Assembly (NCBI GenBank): GCA_019192455.1
Contig: JAHCML010000003.1
Location: 683,201-747,200, forward strand
Source of the DNA: Alphaproteobacteria bacterium SS10
Lineage (GTDB): Bacteria; Pseudomonadota; Alphaproteobacteria; TMED2
Direction: 5' to 3'
DNA length: 64,000 nt
Numbering within the stretch: the stretch's first letter is position 1; each line of letters opens with the position of its first letter. Below the pieces are notes generated by a model that saw nothing but the letters and a program-made list of their open reading frames with translations, was not told the DNA's origin and did no database searches. The translations under genes were made by a program, and so were the position numbers. Positions 8,669-16,893 of this stretch are shown here, in pieces.

Positions 8669-9010
8669 ATGACAGAACTTCTCGGCATACCGCTGCTCGG
8701 TTTCGTTATCGTCACGCTGTTCCTGTTTGGCTTTTGTGCCTTCATGACCGGGCAGGCGCTCGCCAATGGTTGGAACCGCGCTTGGAAGCTTGTGCCCTAT
8801 GGCGCGTTGTTGGCTTGCGGTGACCGGTTCCTCGGCTTCGCCCTGGCTGGTGGTGATCTGAATTCGATCAGCGGGTTCGTCATCTCCTGGCTTGTCTTGA
8901 CCGGGATCAGCCTCGCGGCATTCCGCTTTACCCAGGCCCGCAAGATGGTGTCCCAATACCCATGGCTTTATGAGCCTGCGGGCCCGTTTGGCTGGCGTTC
9001 AAAGGCCTAA
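8669..9010 (+). CDS. Small membrane protein of the liv operon (DUF6867-like)
   Basis: A 113-residue protein with three predicted membrane segments (about residues 7-29, 42-60 and 65-86) and a C-terminal tail ending in an aromatic, Pro-rich stretch (YPWLYEPAGPFGW). A good ribosome binding site (AAGGAG) precedes it, and only 12 bases separate it from livF. It resembles the small DUF6867-type proteins found next to liv genes in alphaproteobacteria; I am recalling this family and have not checked it. Location in the operon suggests an accessory role in assembly or regulation of the transporter. No enzymatic motif is visible. Confidence 0.75.
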   Translation: MTELLGIPLLGFVIVTLFLFGFCAFMTGQALANGWNRAWKLVPYGALLACGDRFLGFALAGGDLNSISGFVISWLVLTGISLAAFRFTQARKMVSQYPWLYEPAGPFGWRSKA

Positions 9011-9270
9011 ACTGCCTTGTAAAGTGCGCCATTCGGTCGGTTTGTTTAAACACATCTTGCGGCTGGCCACGGTCATGGTAATGTCGCGTGCCAAGCGGTT
9101 TTCGCAAGCCTGCAATGTCCGAACGACAGGGGTTGTGAGACCGAACAACCGTGATCGCTGGATACCTCTCTCCAAACCGGGTTTCACCCGATTTAACCAG
9201 TGTTTGCGGCCGTGAGAGAAGGAGGCGGGCCATGCAATCTCGCATCGATCCCGGCTCCCCGAACAACTCC

Positions 9271-9277
9271 AAAGGAG
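9271..9277 (+). promoter_or_regulatory. Strong ribosome binding site of the binding-protein gene
   Basis: AAAGGAG, 10 bases before the ATG at 9288. It is stronger than the sites of the permease and ATPase genes, which fits the high level needed for a periplasmic binding protein. The 260 bases between it and the previous gene hold no credible ORF and may contain a separate promoter. Confidence 0.6.
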
Positions 9278-9287
9278 TCTACCAAGC

Positions 9288-10394
9288 ATGACTTTAACCC
9301 GTTTTGCCGTTGCGGCATCCGCGCTCGCCATTGGTTTTAGCGCCGCCGTTGCAAAGGCTGAAATCGTCATTGCCACCGCTGGTCCAATGACCGGCCAATA
9401 CGCTTCATTCGGCGAGCAAATGCGCCAAGGCGCTGAGAAAGCCGTCGCTGACATCAACGCTGCTGGCGGTATCCTCGGCCAACAGGTGGTGTTGAAAGTT
9501 GGCGATGATGCCTGTGACCCACGTCAGGCTGTGTCCGTCGCGAACCAGTTCGTGAATGACGGCGTTGTCTTCGTTGCTGGTCACTTCTGCTCTGGCTCTT
9601 CGATCCCAGCTTCCAAGGTCTACACCGAGGAAGACATTCTGCAGATCTCACCAGCTTCCACCAACCCGAAGCTGACCGATGAGGGCGGCGACAACGTGTT
9701 CCGCGTTTGCGGTCGCGATGACCAACAAGGCGCCATCGCTGGTTCCTTCATCAACGCCACCTATGCCGGTAAGAACGTTGCGATCGTCCACGACCGCACC
9801 GCTTACGGTCAGGGCCTGGCTGAGGAAACCAAGAAGGCACTGAACGCCCTTGGCATGACCGAAGCAATGTTCGAGAGCTACACCCCGGGTGAGAGTGACT
9901 ACTCTGCCCTGGTGACCAAGCTTAACGCTGCTGATATCGATGTTCTCTATGTCGGTGGTTACCACACCGAAGCTGGCCTGATGGTTCGTCAGATGCGCGG
10001 CCAAGGCATGGACACGCAGCTGATCTCTGGCGATGCGCTGGTGACCGATGAGTACTGGTCCATTACCGGTGACGCTGGTGAAGGTACCCTTATGACCTTC
10101 GGTCCAGACCCACGTAACTTCGATGAAGCCGCTAAGGTCGTTAAAGAGATGCGTGCCGCTGGCGCTGAGCCAGAGGGTTACACCCTTTACACCTATGCTG
10201 CGATCCAAGCTTTCGCTGACGCTGCAGAGGCTGCCGGTTCAACCGACACCGCTGCTGTCATCGGCGCCCTGCGCGATGGTGAGTTCGAAACCGTTATCGG
10301 TGAGCTGACCTTCGACGATAAAGGCGACATCGAGCAGCCAGCATACGTCTTCTATGAGTGGAAAGACGGCACCTATGCTGAGGTTGCTAACTAA
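9288..10394 (+). CDS. livJ: Periplasmic branched-chain amino acid binding protein
   Basis: A 368-residue LivJ/LivK-type substrate-binding protein (Peripla_BP_6). A Sec signal peptide covers residues 1-24 and ends AKA before EIVIATAGP. The family patterns GPMTGQYASFGEQMRQGAE, INAAGGILGQ, DDACDPRQAV and ISPASTNP are all present, and two Cys (in DDACDP and HFCSGS) match the usual disulfide pair. The protein captures the ligand in the periplasm and delivers it to LivHMGF. It is the last gene of the operon and is followed by a strong terminator. The exact ligand (branched-chain amino acids, amides or other) cannot be decided from sequence. Confidence 0.92.
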   Translation: MTLTRFAVAASALAIGFSAAVAKAEIVIATAGPMTGQYASFGEQMRQGAEKAVADINAAGGILGQQVVLKVGDDACDPRQAVSVANQFVNDGVVFVAGHFCSGSSIPASKVYTEEDILQISPASTNPKLTDEGGDNVFRVCGRDDQQGAIAGSFINATYAGKNVAIVHDRTAYGQGLAEETKKALNALGMTEAMFESYTPGESDYSALVTKLNAADIDVLYVGGYHTEAGLMVRQMRGQGMDTQLISGDALVTDEYWSITGDAGEGTLMTFGPDPRNFDEAAKVVKEMRAAGAEPEGYTLYTYAAIQAFADAAEAAGSTDTAAVIGALRDGEFETVIGELTFDDKGDIEQPAYVFYEWKDGTYAEVAN

Positions 10395-10421
10395 TCGCCT
10401 TCATTGAGCGTTTTGAGATCA

Positions 10422-10453
10422 GGCCCGGGCATTGTCCCGGGCCTTTTCTTTTG
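10422..10453 (+). terminator. Rho-independent terminator of the liv operon
   Basis: Perfect 8-bp stem GGCCCGGG (10422-10429) / CCCGGGCC (10436-10443) with a 6-base loop, followed by TTTTCTTTT. It starts 27 bases after the binding-protein stop codon. Confidence 0.9.
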
Positions 10454-10469
10454 CTTAATCCTTACTGAT

Positions 10470-10578
10470 GCCGAATAATTCGTTTCAATTTTTATCCAAA
10501 TATATTCAAAAATATTCGAAATAACGTAAAAATATAGAATTGATATATTTTGACGATTACTTTGTTCGGGCGTAGTTT
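10470..10578 (+). promoter_or_regulatory. AT-rich promoter region of the Tad-like genes
   Basis: A sharply AT-rich island between the liv terminator and the Tad-type genes, in otherwise GC-rich DNA. It contains the near-palindrome CGAATAATTCG and two copies of ATATTC(A/G)AAA at about 10502-10521. A possible promoter is TTGACG (10550-10555), 17 bases, TAGTTT (10573-10578), about 37 bases before the first start codon. The -10 is poor, so the exact site is uncertain; the island may act as an UP element or protein-binding region. Confidence 0.35.
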
Positions 10579-10614
10579 TGAGGTCTATTTGGCCTTGAGC
10601 GGTGCCCGATTTCT

Positions 10615-11259
10615 ATGCGTCCAGTATTTGATTTCCGTTGGTTGCGTCCCCCACAGCCCCTGATGCCTTTGGTAGAGGGCTCGGCGGGCGTAGATGCGCC
10701 GCGCTCGTTGCCATCACTTGCCACGGGCAATGATCGCCAGCCGGGTGATCCGTTCCGCCGCATCCGTCGGTTCGGGCGGGCAGAGGACGGGTCCACCACC
10801 ATCGAATTCGCCGTGGTCGTAATCCCGTTTCTGATGGTCACCCTGGGCACGATTGAAATCACCCTCATGTTCTTCACCGCCAATGCGATTGAGGGGGCGA
10901 TGGACCAGGCAACCCGCATGGTGCGAACGGGTCAGCTGCAAGATGCCGCCGATCCGGCCCAAGCCTTCCGCAACGCGCTATGCGATCACACGATCACCGT
11001 GCCTTGTGATGATATCCGCTTTGAGATGGTGGCCGGCGACACGGTTGCCGAGGTCAGCGCGATTGAGCCGTTCTGGGCGGATGAAGAAAATACCGGCGAT
11101 GGTGATGTGGACCTTGGTGCCACCAGCTCCTTCGTCATTGCGCGTGCGGCCTATGACTACACCTTCCTGACGCCAATGATTGGCATGTTGGTAGGCGCGG
11201 ATAGCAGCAATCAAATCGCCATTCAGGCAACCGCGGTGGTGCGTAATGAGCCGTTCTAG
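10615..11259 (+). CDS. TadE-like pseudopilin-type protein
   Basis: A 214-residue protein with one N-proximal membrane helix at about residues 64-88, preceded by the TadE-type motif GSTTIEF (residues 59-65), where the Glu after a small/Thr-rich stretch is the conserved residue. The C-terminal domain would lie outside the membrane and has two Cys (LCDHTITVPCDD). TadE-type proteins are minor pseudopilins of the tight-adherence (Flp) pilus. The 58-residue basic leader is longer than usual, so translation may begin further downstream. It is the first of three overlapping or closely spaced genes; no tadABC ATPase or platform genes are in the window. Confidence 0.72.
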   Translation: MRPVFDFRWLRPPQPLMPLVEGSAGVDAPRSLPSLATGNDRQPGDPFRRIRRFGRAEDGSTTIEFAVVVIPFLMVTLGTIEITLMFFTANAIEGAMDQATRMVRTGQLQDAADPAQAFRNALCDHTITVPCDDIRFEMVAGDTVAEVSAIEPFWADEENTGDGDVDLGATSSFVIARAAYDYTFLTPMIGMLVGADSSNQIAIQATAVVRNEPF

Positions 11260-11836
11260 ACCCCCGCCCGCATCGCGAACCGGTTGGTGGTCTGGCCTGA
11301 AGTCGGCCCTAGACCGTTTTAGGCGTGATCACTCTGGATCCTCGGCCGTGGAGTTTGCCGGGGTGTTCCCGATCATGGTGGCCCTGTTCTTGGGCTCTGT
11401 GGATGCCGGGCGGGCACTCTGGATGGCGCGGAAGTTAAACACCGCGACCCAATCCGTGGCCGATATCCTCGCGCGTGAAACGGTGATTGAACAGGATGCG
11501 TTTCTCGACCTGATTGATGCCGCTGAGATGATCATCGAGCCGTTTAACGCCGACAGCCTAGGCTATGATGTTGGCGGCATCATCTTTGATCCCGATGATG
11601 GCGATCCAGAAGTTGTCTGGCGTGAGACCGATAATATGACCCCGGTGCCTGGGATGGCGCAGCTCGCGACCGGTTTGGGTGCTGCGGGTGAGGGGGTAGT
11701 GCTGGTCACCATGCGGGCCACCTACGACCCCATCTTTGTGACGGTCTTCACTGGGCCCTTAGAGTTTGAGCGGATGGCGGTGTTGCGAGGCCGCCAGAAC
11801 GCCTTTGTCGATTTCAATTCAGAGAACAGTAGCTAA
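11246..11836 (+). CDS. TadE/TadF-like pseudopilin-type protein
   Basis: A 196-residue protein with the same plan as its upstream neighbour: basic leader, GSSAVEF motif (residues 31-37), a membrane helix at about 38-56 and an extracytoplasmic domain. It overlaps the preceding gene by 14 bases, so translation is coupled. The family places it among TadE/TadF minor pseudopilins. I cannot separate TadE from TadF by sequence alone. Confidence 0.72.
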   Translation: MSRSRPPPASRTGWWSGLKSALDRFRRDHSGSSAVEFAGVFPIMVALFLGSVDAGRALWMARKLNTATQSVADILARETVIEQDAFLDLIDAAEMIIEPFNADSLGYDVGGIIFDPDDGDPEVVWRETDNMTPVPGMAQLATGLGAAGEGVVLVTMRATYDPIFVTVFTGPLEFERMAVLRGRQNAFVDFNSENSS

Positions 11837-11926
11837 AGGCGACGGGGCGCCGGGTGCAGGCCGGGGCCTTGAACCGTATGGAACATTGAGCGGGTGCGGG
11901 CGTGAGACTTTGATGGAGTGCCGGTT

Positions 11927-13468
11927 ATGTGCATCAAGCCACAAATCCGAAACGTTAAGCGTCGCCAATCCAGACAACGCCAGGCTGTCGGCCTGACGGG
12001 CCCGCTACGTCGGCCAGAGCGCGGTGGTGTGGGCGTCATGTTTGCGGTCACCCTGGTGCCGTTGCTGGCCTTTGGTGGTCTTGCGGTTGATTTTGGCCGC
12101 GCCTTGATGGTGCGTAACCAGCTCGCCTATGCCCTCGACGCTGCTGCCCTGGCGGTGGGGTCCTCAACGGGGACCCAGACGGAGCTTGAGGCCCGCATGG
12201 CGTCCTTCGTTCAGGCCAATTTCGCTGTTGGTGGGCTGGGCGACACCATTGATATGGATTTGGACGTCAGTGGTGAGACGGTCACCGCCTCCGCCTCGGT
12301 CAGGCTCAACACCACCTTTATGGCTGTGGTTGGTCAGGATTTCTTCGATATCGCCGCCCGGACTGAGGTGCTGCGCGAGATTTCCGGGCTTGAGATTGCC
12401 ATGGTGCTGGATGTTACCGGGTCCATGGCCGGCAGTAAGATTGCCGATCTGCGCGCGGCCTCTCGGGCATTGGTCGATATCGTTTTCGATGATGACCCGA
12501 ACCCTGAGTTCCTTCGCGTTGCTGTGGTGCCTTACTCGGCCGCGGTGAACCTCGGTGATGAGGCTGAGAATGTCGTCGATATGGATTGGATGGAAAGCGT
12601 TAATCCGGAGGATATCGGCCTCGACCCCGATGATCCTGAGCACAACATCACCGAGATTACCTATGACCCCGATGATCCGCTGATGTGGAAGGGCTGCGTT
12701 ATGGCCCGTGGTGATGGCAATGATGTGCTGGATAGCAGCGCCGATGATGGTGGCGATTGGCAGGCCTATTACTGGCCTAGCTCTTTCGACAATGATTGGG
12801 CGACGGCCGGTGTGAACACCAACAATAGCCAGGGCAACAACATGCGTGGCCCCAATATTGGCTGTCCAACGCCGATCCTGCCCCTGACCGACAGCCGCTC
12901 CGATGTCGATGCCGCAATTGATGATCTCGACGCCTGGTCCCGTGGTGGCACCATGGGGAATATGGGCATGGTCTGGGGCTGGCGGGTGCTATCGCCCGAG
13001 GCACCGTTTGATGACAACGTTCTGCCCTATGATGAGCCGCTTTGGCAGAAGGCCATCGTGATGATGACCGATGGCGACAACCTTCCCTACAAATGGCCCA
13101 ACATTAAGGATCACCAAGATCTAGATGAGGATGGCAGCACGACGGACAACGTCTCCAACACCTTCTACACTAGTGATTACGGCAGTTATGACCGGGTAGA
13201 GGAGGGGAACCTCGGCACCACGTCTAAGAGCACCGCTGAAAGCCGCCTCGATGATCGGTTGGAGGATGTTTGTGCCAATATCAAACAGACCGGCATCACC
13301 ATTTTCACCATCACCTTTGGTGGTGGGGTGGGAACCTCAACCCGTGAGATCTATGAGAACTGCGCAACCCAGACGGATTACTACTTCCACGCGCCGAATG
13401 GTGATCAGCTTGAGCAAGTGTTTGAGGCGGTGGGGCAGCGTCTAACCCAACTGCGGATTACCAGTTAA
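11927..13468 (+). CDS. TadG-like pilus-assembly protein with vWA domain
   Basis: A 513-residue protein with a TadG-type N-terminus (RRPERGGVGVMFAVTLVPLL, membrane helix about residues 37-56, then VDFGRALMVRNQLAYALDAAALA) and a von Willebrand A domain. The metal-ion site is DVTGS at residues 162-166 (DxTxS in place of DxSxS), with MTDGDN near 380-385. Acidic DPDDPE repeats near residues 225-250 suggest cation binding. TadG proteins are membrane-anchored and face the periplasm. I prefer ATG 11927, with GGAG 8 bases upstream, to the GTG at 11918. The final gene of the three-gene unit. Confidence 0.78.
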   Translation: MCIKPQIRNVKRRQSRQRQAVGLTGPLRRPERGGVGVMFAVTLVPLLAFGGLAVDFGRALMVRNQLAYALDAAALAVGSSTGTQTELEARMASFVQANFAVGGLGDTIDMDLDVSGETVTASASVRLNTTFMAVVGQDFFDIAARTEVLREISGLEIAMVLDVTGSMAGSKIADLRAASRALVDIVFDDDPNPEFLRVAVVPYSAAVNLGDEAENVVDMDWMESVNPEDIGLDPDDPEHNITEITYDPDDPLMWKGCVMARGDGNDVLDSSADDGGDWQAYYWPSSFDNDWATAGVNTNNSQGNNMRGPNIGCPTPILPLTDSRSDVDAAIDDLDAWSRGGTMGNMGMVWGWRVLSPEAPFDDNVLPYDEPLWQKAIVMMTDGDNLPYKWPNIKDHQDLDEDGSTTDNVSNTFYTSDYGSYDRVEEGNLGTTSKSTAESRLDDRLEDVCANIKQTGITIFTITFGGGVGTSTREIYENCATQTDYYFHAPNGDQLEQVFEAVGQRLTQLRITS

Positions 13469-13475
13469 GCAATCA

Positions 13476-13510
13476 AGGGCGCGGGCCGGTTAGGTGCTGG
13501 CGCCTTTTTT
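13476..13510 (+). terminator. Possible terminator after the TadG-like gene
   Basis: AGGGCGC (13476-13482) can pair with GCGCCTT (13500-13506, one G-U pair) across a 17-base loop, followed by TTTT. It overlaps the last codons of the convergent minus-strand gene. The loop is long, so confidence is moderate. Confidence 0.4.
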
Positions 13511-14101
13511 CGCTGGCTTACCCGCTGGTTTCTTGCTGCGGGTGGCAACTTTGCGCCCGGTTTTGGCGCCTGAGGCGAAGTGATCCTTCGGGATCTCAAC
13601 CGGCCACCATTGATCCCGTGAATTCTGGAACTCCTTGAGGCCACCAAGGCGTCGGTTCCGGATTTGCCACGCCCTGAAGCTAGAGCGGAACGAGGCCGTC
13701 AAAAGGACAGAGAGTGGCCCAAGGCCAAGCACAGCAATGGCAACATCGACGGTGCTTGCTGCGGTTATCAGTAGGTAAATCAGGTAGAGAGCAGCCAGGG
13801 CAGCGATAACCAGAAACAGAATGGCGCCACCACGTTGCCGCTGATAGGCGCTATACAAATCGTCGGGCCCCAAGTTTTGGCGGTTGATTGCCTCTTCAAA
13901 GGTTTCGGTTCGGGCCTTCTGATTACCCTCGACCAGGGCCTCGAACATGTTCTTCGTCATGCCCGCGGTGTCGCTGATCTCCTTTACCGGCAGGAAGGTA
14001 CGTTGGACCCAGCCGCCAAGACCGCCTTTATCCTTCTTCCGCTTCTTCCAGCGTCCGGCCTTTGGCTCTTCGCTCTCAGTTTTATTGCTCTGGTCTGTCA
14101 T
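13490..14101 (-). CDS. IcmV/TraX-like type IVB secretion membrane protein
   Basis: A 203-residue inner-membrane protein. A basic N-terminus (KKRKKDKGG) precedes ETFEEAINRQNLGPDDL (residues 66-82), then two membrane helices (about 92-113 and 117-137), then SFRAWQIRNRRLGGLKEF (about 141-158) and a Lys/Ala-rich tail. This succession, ETFE-Q/E-A...R..L...DL, paired helices, then an F..W/Q-I-R/K-R-LG segment, is how I remember Legionella IcmV (TraX in IncI plasmids), though the present protein is about 50 residues longer. IcmV lies beside icmW and dotA in Legionella, as here. The assignment is from remembered patterns, not an alignment; an unrelated two-helix membrane protein is the alternative. 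Confidence 0.5.
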   Translation of the reverse strand: MTDQSNKTESEEPKAGRWKKRKKDKGGLGGWVQRTFLPVKEISDTAGMTKNMFEALVEGNQKARTETFEEAINRQNLGPDDLYSAYQRQRGGAILFLVIAALAALYLIYLLITAASTVDVAIAVLGLGPLSVLLTASFRSSFRAWQIRNRRLGGLKEFQNSRDQWWPVEIPKDHFASGAKTGRKVATRSKKPAGKPAKKGAST

Positions 14102-14222
14102 GGGTGTTTGGTATCAGGCGACAAAGAAACTCGTTTAAGAACGTATCACTGCCGGGTGATGGCCGGGAACTGAAAAGCCAATCAAATGGCCTCGTGCCTG
14201 TTCCTGCGTGTTGCAATGGACG

Positions 14223-14258
14223 AAAAAGGGCCGTCGCCTAAACATTGGCGAACGGCCC
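14223..14258 (-). terminator. Terminator of the icmW operon
   Basis: Read on the minus strand: GGGCCGTTCGCC, an 8-base loop, GGCGACGGCCC, then TTTTT. The stem is about 11 bp with one bulge, 32 bases beyond the stop codon of the 401-residue exported protein. It ends the five-gene minus-strand unit that begins with icmW and separates it from the IcmV-like gene. Confidence 0.85.
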
Positions 14259-14289
14259 ATATCTCATCATCAGCCGATGGGTTGATGGA

Positions 14290-15495
14290 TTAGAAGTCCA
14301 CCGGCGCGATGGCGCTATCGTTGGTCTTATCAACGAAGAAGGTATTGGTTTCTGCCGCTTGGATGCCGGCGATCAGGCCAGCTTGCATCTGTTGAACCTC
14401 GAAACGCTGCCAACGCAGGAACATGGTCGTTGCGCGGATCGCGGCAATCTGTTGCCAGACAGAGGCGGAATCACCAAGCGCTTGGGTCAGGGTGAACCAG
14501 CGCGGGTTCGTCGCCCGGTAGCTGGCCGCAAAACGAAGCATTTCAAAGAAGCTGCTGCCTTCCGCGCCAGGTGAGCGCTCGCTCAAGTAATCCGGCACAC
14601 CATCGGCGAGGCCGCTGGTAAGGGCGCGCATCCGCTCCGCCCAGGCATTGGTTTCAGCGCTATCGGTCTCTGCCCGGATGCCGGCCATGTATTGGCAGGT
14701 CTGGAACACGAGGGCCATCCGCGCGGTATAGGTTTCACGGTGATGGGCCCGCTGATAACGCTCTGGCGTCATAACCGTGCTCAGCACCTGTGGTGGTGCG
14801 CTGCCAACAACAGAGCGACAGAAGTCGATGGAGGCATCGCGGAAGCGTTCGGTGACAACCGAGTAACCCACAAGGGTTTCGGCGCGGGAATCTGCATCCT
14901 TGAGGCCTTCCTCTGCCACGGTACAGCCAGTGATTTCAGCGAGGCGGTCGCCGCAATACTCATCCTCCGTGCGCTGGTTCTGCCATTGCGCATTGGCGGA
15001 GCGAGTACTGTTGGACGTGTCACGCGTTAGACCACGAAGCCATTCGACATTCTCTTCCAGAATTGCCGCCTGGTGGGTCATCTGATCGGCATCAATCACA
15101 CCAGACACCGAGGCCACGGTGGCTTGGAAGCTGTGGTCAGGGTTTTCTTGCTGGCGGATATTCTGACGATAGGCGAGGGCCTGACGCCGGTTATTGGCAT
15201 AGGCGCTGAGGTGGTGGCTGCCCATCTCAGTATCGGCCTGGGTGTTACCGCTAATCTGCGCGTTTAGGGCAGAGAAGTTGAACGCCAGGAGAATGTAGGT
15301 CCAGGCAATCCAGGCCTGGGTGTAAACGGTGATCGTGGTGCCGGTCAGACGGACCATAGCAGCACTGGCAAAACATGGGCATTTGGCGCTTCGTGCTTCC
15401 CGCATAGCGAGGGTGGCGCCGGCAGCAATGCCGATGCACACAACAATGACCAGCATTGACTGCCAAACTCTGGATCGTCTGGTTTGTATCTGCAT
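14290..15495 (-). CDS. Exported protein, paralogue pair A, member 1
   Basis: A 401-residue protein of unknown function with an N-terminal signal or anchor (about residues 12-35, after a basic start) followed at once by KCPC. It is a paralogue of the gene just upstream (15573-16727). Shared points in order are: C-x-C at the mature N-terminus; F.FSALNAQIS against F.GAINASLS; YCGDRLAEITGC against YCGLRSEMLGRC; FEMLRFAASYRATNPRW against YEVMALQNEFRFKSPDW; and WQRFEVQQ against WKRFELDQ. A membrane-like stretch (WIAWTYILLAFNF) occurs near residues 62-74. It is last in the icmW operon. The position matches icmX/traW of other type IVB systems, but I see no sequence proof of that identity. Confidence 0.75.
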   Translation of the reverse strand: MQIQTRRSRVWQSMLVIVVCIGIAAGATLAMREARSAKCPCFASAAMVRLTGTTITVYTQAWIAWTYILLAFNFSALNAQISGNTQADTEMGSHHLSAYANNRRQALAYRQNIRQQENPDHSFQATVASVSGVIDADQMTHQAAILEENVEWLRGLTRDTSNSTRSANAQWQNQRTEDEYCGDRLAEITGCTVAEEGLKDADSRAETLVGYSVVTERFRDASIDFCRSVVGSAPPQVLSTVMTPERYQRAHHRETYTARMALVFQTCQYMAGIRAETDSAETNAWAERMRALTSGLADGVPDYLSERSPGAEGSSFFEMLRFAASYRATNPRWFTLTQALGDSASVWQQIAAIRATTMFLRWQRFEVQQMQAGLIAGIQAAETNTFFVDKTNDSAIAPVDF

Positions 15496-15572
15496 GATCC
15501 GTTACCCCACAAACTTGGGCTTAAGCGCCCTGTTCTGTCCCTATACTCGTCCGTCTTACCGTGGCTTAGCCC

Positions 15573-16727
15573 TTACTCTGTCCGGACGTAGGATTCTTCA
15601 GCCTTGGTCGCCAGGATTACGGCCAGGTTGCTGGCAATCCGCTGATCCAGCTCAAACCGCTTCCACTCGGTATAGAGGTTGGTGGCTTCCATCACGGCGA
15701 GTTCTTTGAGAATTGGCAGTTCCGATGGGGTGCCGGCCATGATGCCGTTAACCCAGTCGGGTGACTTGAAGCGGAACTCATTCTGCAGCGCCATCACCTC
15801 GTACAGGCTTTGGCTATCAGCGTGCGGGTTACCGCCGTTGATATTTGGGTCGCTTGAGCCGGTGACGTGCTCACGCAGGTTGTCGGCCCAGACGGCATCC
15901 TCTTCGCCCACCTCTTTCTTAAGGCCGGTGAGGTACTCAAAGGTCTCCATCATGGTGTCGACCCGTGCGTCACGGGTTACCCGGTCACGCAGCTTCACTT
16001 GACCCAACGGGGTTGCATAATCCTGCCCAACCGGTGGTGGTGGGGTAGGGCCGGCAACGATCTGGGCGAAATCATTCGCCGCCCGGGCAAGCTGGTCATC
16101 CAGCGTATCATACTGCATCAGCAGCGGCTTGATATGTGCGTCCCGCAGCTCTGGGCGGTCAGACACCTCTGATTCAGCAAAGGTACAGCGGCCCAGCATC
16201 TCAGAACGGAGGCCGCAATACCGGCTCTCCATCTCCTCAAGCGTCGCCGTGGCATTTGCCGCGGCCGTGCCTGAAGTGGTGGTGGTCAGGTTACGCAGAT
16301 GCATGTCGTTGGCTTCACTGAGCTGACGACGAACCTGCAAGGAACCCAAAGATTTTGGACCTGTGCGGGTCGAGGCATCGTAACCGGAGACACAAGCATC
16401 AACACCGGAAGTGAAGTCAGTCACCACCTGGTGGCGTGCTTCCATCCGGGCGAGTTGGGTATACTCACTATTCTGATAGCTGGTCACTTCAGCCATGGTT
16501 GATTGTTGTGCAGACAGGCTGGCATTGATCGCACCAAATGACTGGCTGATCATCAGGGTTAGCATGCCAAAGCCGGCACTAATTGCGCCGGTGGATGTGG
16601 CAACCGTGCTCGCATAAGCCGGTGGCAAGCAACCGCAAGCCTCGGCATCGGCGGGCATGTAGCTGATTGCCACCCCGGCAAACAGCGAAGTAGCCAACAG
16701 TGCTGACTTAAACTTCTTACCCATCAT
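15573..16727 (-). CDS. Exported protein, paralogue pair A, member 2
   Basis: A 384-residue protein with a clear Sec signal (KKFKSALLATSLFAGVAISYMPADAEA) and then ACGC, giving a C-x-C at the mature N-terminus. Further Cys lie in DACVSG and in YCGLRSEMLGRC. A weak hydrophobic stretch (GFGMLTLMISQSFGAI) follows the signal. It is a paralogue of the next gene in the operon (14290-15495). I start at 16727 because GGGGG lies 8 bases upstream; a GTG one codon earlier is also possible. It probably acts in the periplasm or at the cell surface as part of the type IVB machinery. No known domain recognised. Confidence 0.75.
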   Translation of the reverse strand: MMGKKFKSALLATSLFAGVAISYMPADAEACGCLPPAYASTVATSTGAISAGFGMLTLMISQSFGAINASLSAQQSTMAEVTSYQNSEYTQLARMEARHQVVTDFTSGVDACVSGYDASTRTGPKSLGSLQVRRQLSEANDMHLRNLTTTTSGTAAANATATLEEMESRYCGLRSEMLGRCTFAESEVSDRPELRDAHIKPLLMQYDTLDDQLARAANDFAQIVAGPTPPPPVGQDYATPLGQVKLRDRVTRDARVDTMMETFEYLTGLKKEVGEEDAVWADNLREHVTGSSDPNINGGNPHADSQSLYEVMALQNEFRFKSPDWVNGIMAGTPSELPILKELAVMEATNLYTEWKRFELDQRIASNLAVILATKAEESYVRTE

Positions 16728-16893
16728 CACATCTACCCCCTCGTCACACGGCCCAATGCCGCATTGATCGATTACATCCTTTGATCCGCGCTCTATCGTT
16801 CGAGCGGTAGGGGCGAGCCCCTAAACGGACCAACTAAGTCAAAGCCAAACCGAACAAGCTGGTTCGGCATCCATTGCCTATCGCTTCAAACCG

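Noticed and set aside
12129-12548. 139-residue plus-strand ORF inside the TadG-like gene
   Set aside because: Frame-shifted shadow of the vWA gene, with Trp/Pro/Arg-rich nonsense composition.
14290-16727. The two C-x-C exported proteins as VirB5-type minor pilins
   Set aside because: Size is almost double and no VirB5 motif is visible; the type IVB systems do not use VirB5.
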